The notes beneath the pieces were generated by a model that was given only the letters and a program-made list of their open reading frames with translations, was not told where the DNA came from and ran no database searches. A stretch of DNA of 64,000 bases, taken from positions 1 to 64,000 of the forward strand of contig NZ_AUGX01000036.1 in assembly GCF_000422885.1 (NCBI RefSeq), written 5' to 3'. Below are positions 28,448-36,975 of this stretch, one piece after another. Position 1 is the first letter of the stretch, and each line of letters starts with the position of its first letter. The translations under genes and the position numbers were made by a program. This stretch comes from Ottowia thiooxydans DSM 14619 (GTDB lineage: Bacteria > Pseudomonadota > Gammaproteobacteria > Burkholderiales > Burkholderiaceae_C).

Positions 28448-28478
28448 CACTGTTTGCTGAGGCCAATTCTCAACAGTG
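28448..28478. promoter_or_regulatory. Candidate LysR operator
   Basis: CACTGTT at 28448-28454 and AACAGTG at 28472-28478 are perfect inverted 7-bp arms, with an inner GAG...CTC pair, 17 bp apart. The site lies in the 83-bp gap between the divergent esterase and LysR genes, the expected position for a shared LysR binding site. Confidence 0.5.
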
Positions 28479-28515
28479 CTAACGTGACGGTAAAGTGAAT
28501 TTTTGGGAGCACCAG

Positions 28516-29478
28516 ATGAAGAATGTTCACATCGAGGGCAAGGCCATACCCGATGATGAAAAAATCGTGAGCCGGCTGAAGATGCGGCATCTTTCCGCCG
28601 TTCTGGCCATTGCCCGTGCAGGCAGCCTGCAAAAGGCAAGCCAGGAACTGGCGCTCAGTCAGTCAGCAGTTTCCAAGACATTGACTGAAGCGGAAGAGCT
28701 GGTGGGTCTGAAGTTATTCGATCGATCCGCCAATGGAGTGAAGCCCACCCTGGTGGGTGAAGTCATCATCAGGTACAGCGCCAATGTCACGGCGAATACC
28801 AAGCAAGCGTCTGACGAATTTCGCGCGCTTCTGCGGGGAGAGTCCGGAAAGCTGACGGTGGGCATCTTCACGCCCGTGGCTTGGTGGGATGCACTGTCTT
28901 CGTGCATCTACGATTTTCAGAAATTGGCCCCCATGGCGCGCCTCACGATTCGCCAGGGCGGCATTGAAGATCTCATGGCTTCGCTTCGCGACAATGAGTT
29001 GGATATCGTGCTGGGGCGCTGGAACGAAGAGCGTCCGCCTGGCAACATTTCCGTCGTTCCACTGCTTGATGATGGTGGCCCCAGGTTCGTCACGCGTGCC
29101 GACCACCCGCTGATTGGAGGGCCAGTCTCCATGGAGCAATTGATGGCGTTTCCGTGGTTTCTCCCCGAACCGCCCAATATATTGCTGACAGCGCTGGAAG
29201 CTATGCTTGAGGCCGCCGGACTTTCGCTTCCGAACCGAGTTATCTACTCACACGCCTACACCATCAATCTCGCAGTCTGTGAGCGAACAGACATGATCTC
29301 CATCTTGCCCGCCTACGTACTGCCAAGGATCAGGACCTTGTATGGACTGCGGCCATTGGAAATTGATCTACCGTTGAAAACCGTTCCCCTTTCTGCGTTT
29401 CTGAATGCTGACAAACCGATAGAGCCCACCACCAAGAAATTCCTTGATCGACTCAAGGAGATCAGCAGTGGTCGTTAA
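28516..29478 (+). CDS. LysR-family transcriptional regulator
   Basis: From the ATG at 28516 (GGGAG 8 nt upstream) it has 320 residues; a GTG at 28495 would add seven. The helix-turn-helix is in LSAVLAIARAGSLQKASQELALSQSAVSKTLTEAEELVGLKLFDR, after an N-terminal extension of about 20 residues. It resembles the PcaQ/GbpR branch of LysR proteins. It is divergent from the esterase-Bug-VOC operon and most likely activates it. Confidence 0.9.
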   Translation: MKNVHIEGKAIPDDEKIVSRLKMRHLSAVLAIARAGSLQKASQELALSQSAVSKTLTEAEELVGLKLFDRSANGVKPTLVGEVIIRYSANVTANTKQASDEFRALLRGESGKLTVGIFTPVAWWDALSSCIYDFQKLAPMARLTIRQGGIEDLMASLRDNELDIVLGRWNEERPPGNISVVPLLDDGGPRFVTRADHPLIGGPVSMEQLMAFPWFLPEPPNILLTALEAMLEAAGLSLPNRVIYSHAYTINLAVCERTDMISILPAYVLPRIRTLYGLRPLEIDLPLKTVPLSAFLNADKPIEPTTKKFLDRLKEISSGR

Positions 29479-29494
29479 CTTGCCTCCCAAAAGC

Positions 29495-29743
29495 ATGAAG
29501 AATCGAGCCCTCATCCGATTTGCTTGCAAGCTCGCAGCCGTGCTGTTCTTGCTGCTTGCGCTGTGGAGCTTTCTATGGATTGCTTCCTCGTACAGCATGG
29601 CATTTACCGAGTGTTCCGGAACCTATGAACTGTTTTCACCCAATCCGCGTTGCCGGCAACCCGCCATTGCAAGTCTGCTGGCATTGGCGAGTTTTATCGG
29701 GGCTATCGCCGCACTTTTCATCGCACGCCGGTTCCGCCCCTAA
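29495..29743 (+). CDS. Small two-helix membrane protein, hypothetical
   Basis: From the ATG at 29495 the protein has 82 residues with two hydrophobic helices (ACKLAAVLFLLLALWSFLWIA and IASLLALASFIGAIAALFI) flanking a short loop with three cysteines/prolines (ECSGTYELFSPNPRCRQ). An upstream start would overlap the LysR gene. No family recognised. Confidence 0.55.
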   Translation: MKNRALIRFACKLAAVLFLLLALWSFLWIASSYSMAFTECSGTYELFSPNPRCRQPAIASLLALASFIGAIAALFIARRFRP

Positions 29744-29767
29744 GAACCCGCTCAAGGTCCTTCTGTG

Positions 29768-30067
29768 ATGCAACCAACCACCGATAGAGAGAAGATCCTG
29801 GCTGCAAGCTTGTGCGAGATCCGTTCGTTACTGGCAGGCTACCTTGGCAGCCATAACGAGGCCAGCCTGGAAGTCCGCCAAGCCGCTCATTTGGCTTACG
29901 CAACTCACAACCTGGCTCAATCTGTCCTTGAGGGAAGCCAAGGTGATGTCCGCGTTTGTTTGAGTGCGATCCGCGCCGCGGATGAAATGCTCGGCAGCGA
30001 GTTCTCGAAAACTCTCGCGGCGTTGGGGCTTGAGGTGAAGGCTTCACCCGGTTCAGGGGGCGAGTAA
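29768..30067 (+). CDS. Hypothetical protein, about 99 residues
   Basis: A GTG at 29765 or ATG at 29768 gives a soluble, mostly helical, Ala/Leu-rich protein (LCEIRSLLAGYLGSHNEAS, then VRQAAHLAYATHNLAQSVL). It begins 24 bp after the preceding small membrane protein, so the two may be co-transcribed. No recognised domain. Confidence 0.5.
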   Translation: MQPTTDREKILAASLCEIRSLLAGYLGSHNEASLEVRQAAHLAYATHNLAQSVLEGSQGDVRVCLSAIRAADEMLGSEFSKTLAALGLEVKASPGSGGE

Positions 30068-30168
30068 TTCAGATGTCACGACCCTGAGCACCTTCTACCG
30101 CACTGAAGCATCGTTCGACACCGTTGACCTGAGTACCAGCCAATCCGAACCAGCGAACCCACATCACC

Positions 30169-30462
30169 ATGATCTTTGCTGAAATGGAATACCCAGAAGA
30201 CTACTGGGACTTTCACGGTCAACTAAAGGACTTCCTGTCCGCTCACTTTGCGCACATTGATTCAGGCTTGCAAGGTGACTCCTGGTTCTGGATCTATGAC
30301 GGTCAGCAGAAGGTGGCTCTGGATACGTTCTCTTCGATGAAGCATCAGATCAAGTCCGCTGCACCGTGCGAACACGTGCAATTGGTCATCAAGACTCTTC
30401 AGCTCAGATACAAGGTGAATGTTTATCCCGAGCCTGAAGTAGAAGGAACCGAGGATTTTTAG
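30169..30462 (+). CDS. Hypothetical acidic protein, 97 residues
   Basis: The protein is acidic and rich in aromatic residues (EYPEDYWDFHGQLKDFL, GDSWFWIYDGQ), with one Cys and a Glu-rich C-terminus (EPEVEGTEDF). No signal peptide or membrane helix. I recognise no family; its composition and codon use look like a real gene. Confidence 0.55.
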   Translation: MIFAEMEYPEDYWDFHGQLKDFLSAHFAHIDSGLQGDSWFWIYDGQQKVALDTFSSMKHQIKSAAPCEHVQLVIKTLQLRYKVNVYPEPEVEGTEDF

Positions 30463-30617
30463 AAGGCCCAATCCGCGCTGGTTAGTCACCTTAGCGTCGT
30501 GCTCAACGGACGCGTCTACACCGTCCACCCGCGTGACGATGCTCTGCTGCTGTACGAGACTTTACCGAGCAGCAGCATGAGACCAAGTCCAGAATTTAAT
30601 ACCGCCATTGCGGAACT

Positions 30618-30875
30618 ATGAAAAAAAGATTCCTCTCGATTTGCATCCCCCTCGTAACGATGATCCTGGGCTTTTCTGTATATCTTGTTTTGGCATATTT
30701 ATTAAATATTCCGTCCCAGACAATTTATGTCGCGATCACAGTTGGATTTCTACTTGCTTTCTTCGAGGTGCAGGTAATTCGAACGCTCCCGCTCGACGTC
30801 ATTCAGTACAGCCTGTTGGATGGAACCATATTTCCATTTTTCTCATTGGGTATTGCAACAGGCATGATTTTTTGA
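30618..30875 (+). CDS. Small AT-rich membrane protein, hypothetical
   Basis: The 85-residue protein has three hydrophobic stretches (ICIPLVTMILGFSVYLVLAYLL, TIYVAITVGFLLAFF, FPFFSLGIATGMIF). Its DNA is visibly more AT-rich than its neighbours, hinting at recent acquisition. No family recognised. Confidence 0.5.
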   Translation: MKKRFLSICIPLVTMILGFSVYLVLAYLLNIPSQTIYVAITVGFLLAFFEVQVIRTLPLDVIQYSLLDGTIFPFFSLGIATGMIF

Positions 30876-30976
30876 AAAGGATAGCGTCACGCTGCGGGTT
30901 CATAACCATTGCAGAGGCATAGCGGATCGACGTGAAATATCCGCGCTAGTCGCGCGCGGAAGGTATGCCGCAACGG

Positions 30977-31666
30977 TTACGCCGAGTTCAAATTAAGTAG
31001 TCGATCCAGGTACACCCGATACAGCTCTCTGGATTCTTGCTTGAACATGCGTATGCGCCCCGTATGACTCAGCACCAGCAGCCCCACCGCGTACGCGAAC
31101 AAGGCGGTGACCTCCGCTAGGGCTTTCTCTGGTGAAAGCCCAAGGGCCTCCAAGCCTTGCTGGATGGGCTGCAGCGAGTCTCTCAATCGCTTGTTGAGGG
31201 TTTCATTCAAGGCTGGCGTCAAACCACGCGGCTGCATTCCCTGAAACAGATAGAAGCCCAGATCGAGGTCCCTGGGGTTCTCGCGGTAGAAATCAAAAAA
31301 GGCTTCAGCGGCGGCTCGTGTCGTCTTGGCCGCTGTGCGGCTTGATTTTGACGCCGCCACCGTGACACGTTCGTTCAACCGCTCCAGCGACTCCCCAAGC
31401 AGAGCGCCATAGACCTCTTCCTTGCTGGTGAAGTAACTGTAGATCGCGCCTGGTGTATAGCCCGCTTGCTGGGCAATCTCCCTGATGCTGGTGCCTTCCA
31501 GACCTCGCTCAAAGAAGACCTTGCGCGCCGCGTCCAGCACCAGGGCACGGCGCACATCCACGAGGGCCTTTTGCCGTTCGTCTCTGGCGTTACTCGGCGC
31601 TTTCGAAGGCTTCTTGCCAGTGGGTGCACGCGTGCCCGAGGTATCTGAGGTTTCGGTTAAAGCCAT
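30977..31666 (-). CDS. TetR-family transcriptional regulator
   Basis: The ATG at 31666 gives about 229 residues. A basic, disordered N-terminal tail (about 25 residues) precedes the helix-turn-helix ALVLDAARKVFFERGLEGTSIREIAQQAGYTPGAIYSYFTSKEEVY. The C-terminal domain is ligand-binding and variable. It is divergent from the HpaB-family gene with a 12-bp palindrome between, so it probably represses that gene and itself. Confidence 0.9.
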   Translation of the reverse strand: MALTETSDTSGTRAPTGKKPSKAPSNARDERQKALVDVRRALVLDAARKVFFERGLEGTSIREIAQQAGYTPGAIYSYFTSKEEVYGALLGESLERLNERVTVAASKSSRTAAKTTRAAAEAFFDFYRENPRDLDLGFYLFQGMQPRGLTPALNETLNKRLRDSLQPIQQGLEALGLSPEKALAEVTALFAYAVGLLVLSHTGRIRMFKQESRELYRVYLDRLLNLNSA

Positions 31667-31685
31667 GTGCAAATTCTACTATTGA

Positions 31686-31697
31686 TCAATTAATTGA
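31686..31697. promoter_or_regulatory. Candidate TetR operator
   Basis: TCAATTAATTGA is a perfect 12-bp palindrome in the 72-bp AT-rich gap between the divergent TetR and HpaB-family genes. A further TTGTCAA element lies 3' of it. Assigned by symmetry and position. Confidence 0.45.
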
Positions 31698-31738
31698 ACA
31701 GTGTTTAAATTGTCAAACCCACAAGAAGGACAAAGACA

Positions 31739-33358
31739 ATGGACAAGACGACGATCGCTTTCCCACAGGCCAAGCTCATGACTGGCGATGAGTACCGTGA
31801 GTCACTCAGACGCTATAAGCCTGTCGTTTATGTAGATGGACGACTGGTAGACAGTGTGGCCGACGAGCCCGCGTTCACGCCTGGGGTCAATGCCTTGGCG
31901 TTCACCTACGACTTTGCCCTGAACCCCCAATACGCCCCCATTGCCCTGGCTACACAGACTTTCCGAGGAAAAGTGGTCAACCGCATGCTTCATGTCAATG
32001 AGTCAGCAGGCGATCTACTCAACAAGCTGGAGGCTGTGCGGGTGCTTTGCCAGGAGACCGGATGTGCCCAGCGCTATCTGGCGCACGATGCCATGAACGG
32101 CCTTTATCAGGCCGTGGCCCATATCGATGACGCCAGGGGTACTACCGAGCACCGCGAGCGCTTCGCCGCCTACCTGGCCGAAGTGCAAGACCGCGACCTG
32201 TCGCTCGGTGTGGCCATGACGGATGCCAAAGGTGATCGCAGCAGGAAGCCTCATCAACAGGCGAACCCAGATACCTACGTACACGTCGTCGAGCGCAATG
32301 CAAAAGGGATTGTGATCAGCGGCACCAAGGCCATCGTGACCGGCGGCCCCTACATGCACGAACTGCTGGTGATGCCCAGCCGCAACATGGGCCCTGAAGA
32401 CGAAGCATTCGCCGTCTGTTGCGCCGTGCCTGTGGATGCTCCAGGGATCACCATGGTTTCCAGGCCGGCAGGCCGCCCTGGTGAGAAGCTGGAACATGGC
32501 GATGCACTGTTCTCACGCAAGTACGGCCAGGCTACCGCCGTGGTCATCTTCGATAAGGTCTTTGTGCCATGGGACCGAGTGTTCTACGTCGGCGAGTGGG
32601 AACACAGCCACGTGCTCACCTACAGCTACGCAACCCACCATCGCCACAGCTGCATCGCCGCCCGCGCTGGCTTTGGAGATCTTCTCATCGGCGCTGGCGC
32701 GCTGATGTGCGAAGCCAATGGCCTGGACCCCGCCACCAAGAGCAACCTGCGCGACCCCATGGTCGAGCTCATCAAGATTACCGAGGGCTTCTATGCTTGT
32801 GGCGTGGCGGCCAGCGTGTACGCCACCAAGGATGAGCACAGCGGCTCCTTCATGCCCGACCCTGTGTTCAGCAACATTGGCAAACTCTTGCTCGCCACGC
32901 AGATCTACGACATGCACCGGATTGCGCATGAAGTCTCCGGCGGCTTGATCGTCGCGCTTCCCGGCCCGGATGAAGACCACAACCCTGCGACATCCGCCAA
33001 GCTCTCAGCAGTTCTACAGGCCAACACCAGCGTGCCCTATGAAAAGCGTATCCAGACGGCGCGCTTCATTGAAGACCTGACCGCGTCCTACCAGGGAGGT
33101 TGGTACTCAGTCATCAGCTTGCATGGAGGTGGCTCACCCGCTGCAATGAAACAGGAAATCTGGCGCAACTACCCCGTGGGATCGAAAGTGGAACTGGTGG
33201 AACGCCTGCTCGACCGAGGCGTTTTGCATGACGAGAAACGCGCCATCACGCAAAACCGTCAGCCTGGGCGATGCTGCGACACGGGTTGCACTACGCCTGG
33301 CCAGCCTGTGATGGTGCCGCTGCCGGTGAGCACCAAGGCGATGGTGGCCCCGGAGTAA
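31739..33358 (+). CDS. HpaB-family flavoprotein (4-hydroxyphenylacetate 3-hydroxylase / AbfD-like)
   Basis: The 539-residue protein follows the HpaB/4-hydroxybutyryl-CoA dehydratase fold: MTGDEYRESLRR at the N-terminus, TDAKGDRSRKPHQQ, SGTKAIVTGGPYMHELLVMP, and THHRHS near 299-304. Of the four Fe-S ligands in AbfD, Cys109 and His301 are kept, but the equivalents of the second and last Cys are Tyr113 and Ala308, so a 4Fe-4S cluster is unlikely. It may be an FADH2-dependent hydroxylase or an isomerase. A Cys-bearing tail (GRCCDTGC) is unusual. TetR regulators flank it. Confidence 0.85.
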   Translation: MDKTTIAFPQAKLMTGDEYRESLRRYKPVVYVDGRLVDSVADEPAFTPGVNALAFTYDFALNPQYAPIALATQTFRGKVVNRMLHVNESAGDLLNKLEAVRVLCQETGCAQRYLAHDAMNGLYQAVAHIDDARGTTEHRERFAAYLAEVQDRDLSLGVAMTDAKGDRSRKPHQQANPDTYVHVVERNAKGIVISGTKAIVTGGPYMHELLVMPSRNMGPEDEAFAVCCAVPVDAPGITMVSRPAGRPGEKLEHGDALFSRKYGQATAVVIFDKVFVPWDRVFYVGEWEHSHVLTYSYATHHRHSCIAARAGFGDLLIGAGALMCEANGLDPATKSNLRDPMVELIKITEGFYACGVAASVYATKDEHSGSFMPDPVFSNIGKLLLATQIYDMHRIAHEVSGGLIVALPGPDEDHNPATSAKLSAVLQANTSVPYEKRIQTARFIEDLTASYQGGWYSVISLHGGGSPAAMKQEIWRNYPVGSKVELVERLLDRGVLHDEKRAITQNRQPGRCCDTGCTTPGQPVMVPLPVSTKAMVAPE

Positions 33359-33424
33359 GTCAAGCTGAAAGCGGGCGGTTAGTTCTCAAGTTCAATGAGG
33401 CCTGAACGCCTTGCAGTGCTTTGC

Positions 33425-34009
33425 TCAATTGCCTGGCGCATGCAAAAGCACGTCGAAGACGACCGCGCTGAAGTCCTTGAAGGGCTCGTCGTTCTTCGCG
33501 ACTTTCATCCGGACCAGCGCGCCTTGCCAAGCGTTCAATATGAAGCGACCCAACAGTTTCGGGTCGGAGGTGTTGGCGATATCGCCTTTCTCCTGCGCCT
33601 GATGCACCACTTGTGCGATGGCACGGCTCCACGCCTCAAATACCTCGGCGAACGCAGCGCGCGATGTGGCGTGGGTATCGGCGATCTCTGAGCTCATCGT
33701 ACCCAGAAAGCAACCAGCGGTGTAGTCACGGTCTTTGACGATCTTCCAGTTCGCCCGGAAATGCCGACGCAGCCGCTCTATTGGCGCGTAGCGCTCGTCG
33801 CGCAACACATCAATCCCGTTCGACTCCACGTAGAGCTTGAGAGCCTCAAGTGCGAGGTCCTCTTTGCCCTTGAAGTGGTTGTAGAACGAGCCTTTGGGCA
33901 CGCCCGCGGCATCCGTCAGGTCCTGGATACTGGTGGCGTTGTATCCATGGGCCTGAAACACCTCGAGTGAGGCGTCCACAATCTGTTGTCGAACGCTGTG
34001 CCGTGCCAT
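33425..34009 (-). CDS. TetR-family regulator (NemR/AcuR-like)
   Basis: The 194-residue protein has a helix-turn-helix (IVDASLEVFQAHGYNATSIQDLTDAAGVPKGSFYNHFKGKEDLA) and the conserved GCFLGTMSSEIAD segment in its C-terminal domain, typical of NemR/AcuR-type sensors of electrophiles or acrylate. It is last on the minus strand after SDR, crotonase-fold and AcuI-like genes, so it probably regulates them, perhaps at the palindrome at 36867-36878. Confidence 0.88.
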   Translation of the reverse strand: MARHSVRQQIVDASLEVFQAHGYNATSIQDLTDAAGVPKGSFYNHFKGKEDLALEALKLYVESNGIDVLRDERYAPIERLRRHFRANWKIVKDRDYTAGCFLGTMSSEIADTHATSRAAFAEVFEAWSRAIAQVVHQAQEKGDIANTSDPKLLGRFILNAWQGALVRMKVAKNDEPFKDFSAVVFDVLLHAPGN

Positions 34010-34071
34010 GGGATGTCTGATAGTGCTGAAAGGAAATGCGAACGCCGATTGTGCACCTGTCAGTGGCGGCG

Positions 34072-34779
34072 TTATACCCCCAACGCCGCCGCGCGCAGGT
34101 AAACGCCCGACGAAAGGCCAGCCTTGACCTGCCGCGCAGGCTCATCTGCCAGCACCTCCTCCTGCCCAGCCTCCACGGCATCAAAACCCTGGCCCACCAC
34201 CTCATCTGGTGTCACTTTAGGGCCGCCAAAGCCCTTTGCCATGTCGGTGTCGATGAACCCGGCATGTAGACCGATCACCAGCGTACCCTGCCCATGGAGT
34301 TCGCTGCGCAATGCGTTCGTCACGCCCCACGCTGCAGCCTTGGCCACGCAGTAAGCGCTGAGCGCTGGCGCGTTCATCCAGCTCAAGGCCGACAACATGT
34401 TCAAGAGCGCGCCTCCTCCGTTGTGCTTCAACACCGGAGCGAAGGCTTGCGCCACGGCGAGCATTCCAAACACATTGGTATCGAACTGCTGTTTAAGGAT
34501 GGGGGTGTTGGCCGCCGTGGCAATTCCGCCTGGCAGCGAGATGGCGGCATTGTTGATGACAAGAGTGACATCGGACGCGAGCGCCGCAGCAGCGGCGACC
34601 TGAGCCGGGTCCGTTACGTCCAGACGAACCGGGACAACCCCTTCAACCCGGACGCTTTGCGGGTCACGCGCCGCAGCGTAGACCTTGCGTGCGCCCCGGG
34701 CAAGCGCCAGTCTGGCGAAAGTCGCGCCAAGTCCCCTGTTGGCACCTGTAATGAATACGACCGAATCTTTGATCTCCAT
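34072..34779 (-). CDS. Short-chain dehydrogenase/reductase
   Basis: The 235-residue NAD(P)-dependent enzyme has the cofactor motif TGANRGLGA (about 15-23), VINNAAIS, and the catalytic Ser in LSALSWMNAPALSAYCVAKAAAWG followed by Tyr and Lys as YCVAK. It lies 62 bp before the TetR gene and 63 bp after the crotonase-fold gene. The substrate is unknown; it might reduce an aldehyde or ketone produced by the neighbouring enzymes. Confidence 0.88.
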   Translation of the reverse strand: MEIKDSVVFITGANRGLGATFARLALARGARKVYAAARDPQSVRVEGVVPVRLDVTDPAQVAAAAALASDVTLVINNAAISLPGGIATAANTPILKQQFDTNVFGMLAVAQAFAPVLKHNGGGALLNMLSALSWMNAPALSAYCVAKAAAWGVTNALRSELHGQGTLVIGLHAGFIDTDMAKGFGGPKVTPDEVVGQGFDAVEAGQEEVLADEPARQVKAGLSSGVYLRAAALGV

Positions 34780-34842
34780 GGAAACTCCTTTGACTTCAGT
34801 AGAGGGGTATGCAACACGCAGCGGCGAGCGCCGCTGCCCTGG

Positions 34843-35760
34843 TTATGGGGTTGGCTTGATAGCTCCAAGGTAATCGCCCAGACGCAGCTCCACATCCAAC
34901 CCCTTCTCGCCGATGGCGCGTCCAAGTTGCGTCATACGCGATGGGAAGCCCGGGTTCGCAAGGGAACGGCTGTACTCGGCGTACGCCGCGCGCAGGTCTG
35001 CGTCTGGCGGCAAGGTGGCACGGTTGACTTGAGCCTTGGCAGCCATTAGCGCCGGCCTGTCGAAGGATGCCAGCCGGGCCGCCATGGCATCGACCACGCG
35101 ATCAAGCTCTGCATCTGCCACCGTGCGCGTGACCCATCCGTAACGCTCGGCGGTATCGGCATCGTAATCCTGGCTGCCCAGGATCGCTTCGAGCGCTCGA
35201 TCCCGGCCGATAAGGCGCGGCAGTCGCTCGGAGCCACCACCACCGGGCACGATACCGGTGCCAACTTCGGGTTGCGAAAATAGGGCTTGTTCCCTGCTGG
35301 CATAGCGCAGATCCATCGCCAGCGCCAGCTCATTGCCGCCTCCGCGGGTGCGCCCGCGGATCTGGGCGATGCTGACGAATGGCGCCCTCGACAGACGCAG
35401 CACCAGATCCACCCAAGCCGGAGTGGTGTCATCGCCTGGCACCATGGGAAACTGGCTCGCTTGGCGCAGATCGAAGTGGTTAAAGAAGAATTTCGGCGTG
35501 GCGCTGGCAAAGATCACGACCTGCACCGAGTCGTCATCACCGAGCTCCTTCACTACGTCTCTCAGTCTCGAAACCGTGGCGGGGCCTATGAGATTGGCGG
35601 GTGGATTAGCAAAGGTGACTTTTCGAATCTTCGGGGAGACGACCTCTACTGTGACTGCGCCAGATGGCAGTACAGCCGATGATTGTGCGCGGGCGCCGGT
35701 CCCCAGCAATGCAGCTATTGCGAAAGTGAACGCCGCAAACACGCGGGCACGGGATGTCAT
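34843..35760 (-). CDS. Crotonase-fold (enoyl-CoA hydratase-like) protein with signal peptide
   Basis: From the ATG at 35760 (GAGAAAG upstream; another ATG at 35775) it has about 305 residues. The first 25, TSRARVFAAFTFAIAALLG then ARAQ, form a clear signal peptide with an AxA cleavage site. The rest is crotonase-like: FASATPKFFFNHFD, the oxyanion-hole segment RGRTRGGGNELALAMDLRYA, and SQPEVGTGIVPGGGGSERLPRLIG. Export is odd because CoA thioesters are cytoplasmic, so this may be a non-CoA crotonase-fold enzyme or the start may be mis-set. Confidence 0.8.
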   Translation of the reverse strand: MTSRARVFAAFTFAIAALLGTGARAQSSAVLPSGAVTVEVVSPKIRKVTFANPPANLIGPATVSRLRDVVKELGDDDSVQVVIFASATPKFFFNHFDLRQASQFPMVPGDDTTPAWVDLVLRLSRAPFVSIAQIRGRTRGGGNELALAMDLRYASREQALFSQPEVGTGIVPGGGGSERLPRLIGRDRALEAILGSQDYDADTAERYGWVTRTVADAELDRVVDAMAARLASFDRPALMAAKAQVNRATLPPDADLRAAYAEYSRSLANPGFPSRMTQLGRAIGEKGLDVELRLGDYLGAIKPTP

Positions 35761-35806
35761 GTGGTGCTTTCTCATTTGTTTTGGCTTTGTGCAACTCTTG
35801 TAGAGA

Positions 35807-36793
35807 TCAGGCATTGACGTCCACAAGCGTGCGTCCTCGAACACCGCCTTTCAGCACTTGCGCTGCCAGCCCCGGCGCATCAGCCAAGCCTATGACCGTA
35901 GTCATGCTTTCCAGCAAAGCAGGGTCAAGGTCCGTGGCCAGCCTTGACCACGCTTGCTCGCGCAGTTTCATAGGCGCATTGACGGTGTCGACACCGGCCA
36001 GGGTGACGGAACGCATAATGAAAGGCACCATGCTGGCCGGAAGGTCCAGCCCCTGCGCGAGGCCTACCGCGGCTACCGTGCCCCCGTAGCGAGTTTGTGC
36101 CAGCACGTTGACCAACGTGTGACTGCCGACCGTGTCCACACCGCCTGCCCAACGCTCGGCGCCTATCGGGCGTTGCGCAGGGGAAGAAAGCGTCGCACGG
36201 TCAATGATTTCTGCTGCCCCAAGTGAACGTAAATACGGTTCTTCTGAAGCGCGCCCGGTAGAGGCCACCACGCGGTACCCAGCCTTGGCCAGCAGCGCGA
36301 TAGCTACCGAACCCACGCCACCTGATGCTCCGGTGACAACAACATCACCCCCCTGAACACCCCCGCGTTCCAGGGCCAGCACGCACAGCATCGCAGCATA
36401 GCCAGCGGTTCCGATGGCCGCAGCCTGACGCGTCGACACGTTTGGCGGCAGCTTGACCAGCCAGTCGCCTCGCACCCGCGCACGCTGTGCGTAGCCGCCG
36501 TTATGAGTCACCCCGGCCTCAAAGCCATTGAGCGTCACTCGGTCACCCGTCTGAAATGCCGGATTCGACGATGCGGTCACCACGCCCGCCAGGTCAATGC
36601 CCGGGATCATGGGGAAGCGCTTGATGATGTTGCCTGCGCCCGTGATTGCCAAACCGTCCTTGTAGTTGACGGTGGAGTATTCGACGGCAATGGTGACGTC
36701 GCCCGCGTCGAGATCGGCGTCGCTCAGGTTCGTGACAGCGGCTGTGAGTTTGCCGTCTTGTTGAGTGACCCGCACACCTTTAAAAGTTTCCAT
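35807..36793 (-). CDS. acuI: Acrylyl-CoA reductase / YhdH-type MDR oxidoreductase
   Basis: The 328-residue zinc-independent MDR protein has VEYSTVNYKDGLAITG, FPMIPGIDLAGVV, GTAGYAAMLCVLALE, and the NADPH motif VTGASGGVGSVAIALLAKAGY, as in YhdH and AcuI, which reduce toxic acryloyl-CoA. It is the first gene of the minus-strand unit with the crotonase-fold, SDR and TetR genes. A NemR/AcuR-like regulator in the unit supports an electrophile or acrylate-type inducer. Confidence 0.85.
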   Translation of the reverse strand: METFKGVRVTQQDGKLTAAVTNLSDADLDAGDVTIAVEYSTVNYKDGLAITGAGNIIKRFPMIPGIDLAGVVTASSNPAFQTGDRVTLNGFEAGVTHNGGYAQRARVRGDWLVKLPPNVSTRQAAAIGTAGYAAMLCVLALERGGVQGGDVVVTGASGGVGSVAIALLAKAGYRVVASTGRASEEPYLRSLGAAEIIDRATLSSPAQRPIGAERWAGGVDTVGSHTLVNVLAQTRYGGTVAAVGLAQGLDLPASMVPFIMRSVTLAGVDTVNAPMKLREQAWSRLATDLDPALLESMTTVIGLADAPGLAAQVLKGGVRGRTLVDVNA

Positions 36794-36866
36794 GGATGTT
36801 CCTTTTTGAGTTGACGGACATCGATCTGAAGACCCGTCGCGAGGATTCGCTGGTGCAAATTCTAAT

Positions 36867-36878
36867 ATGACCGGTCAT
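36867..36878. promoter_or_regulatory. Candidate TetR (AcuR/NemR-type) operator
   Basis: ATGACCGGTCAT is a perfect 12-bp palindrome 73 bp upstream of the acuI-like start, between it and the divergent LysR gene. Its GACCGGTC core resembles operators of NemR/AcuR-like TetR proteins, and such a regulator is encoded at the end of the same operon. Confidence 0.55.
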
Positions 36879-36975
36879 CTTATGCAAACTGGTGAATGCA
36901 AAACCTCCAAAATATTCGCTCGCTCTCAATGACGAGTCACGTCGGCCAAAGAATGAAAGATGCACCTAAAATGAA

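Noticed and set aside
27032-28639. Longer start for the carboxylesterase
   Set aside because: The extra 69 residues lie inside the divergent LysR gene and regulatory gap and do not resemble the family.
31739-33358. 4-hydroxybutyryl-CoA dehydratase
   Set aside because: Two of the four cluster ligands are missing and no other 4-hydroxybutyrate genes are near.
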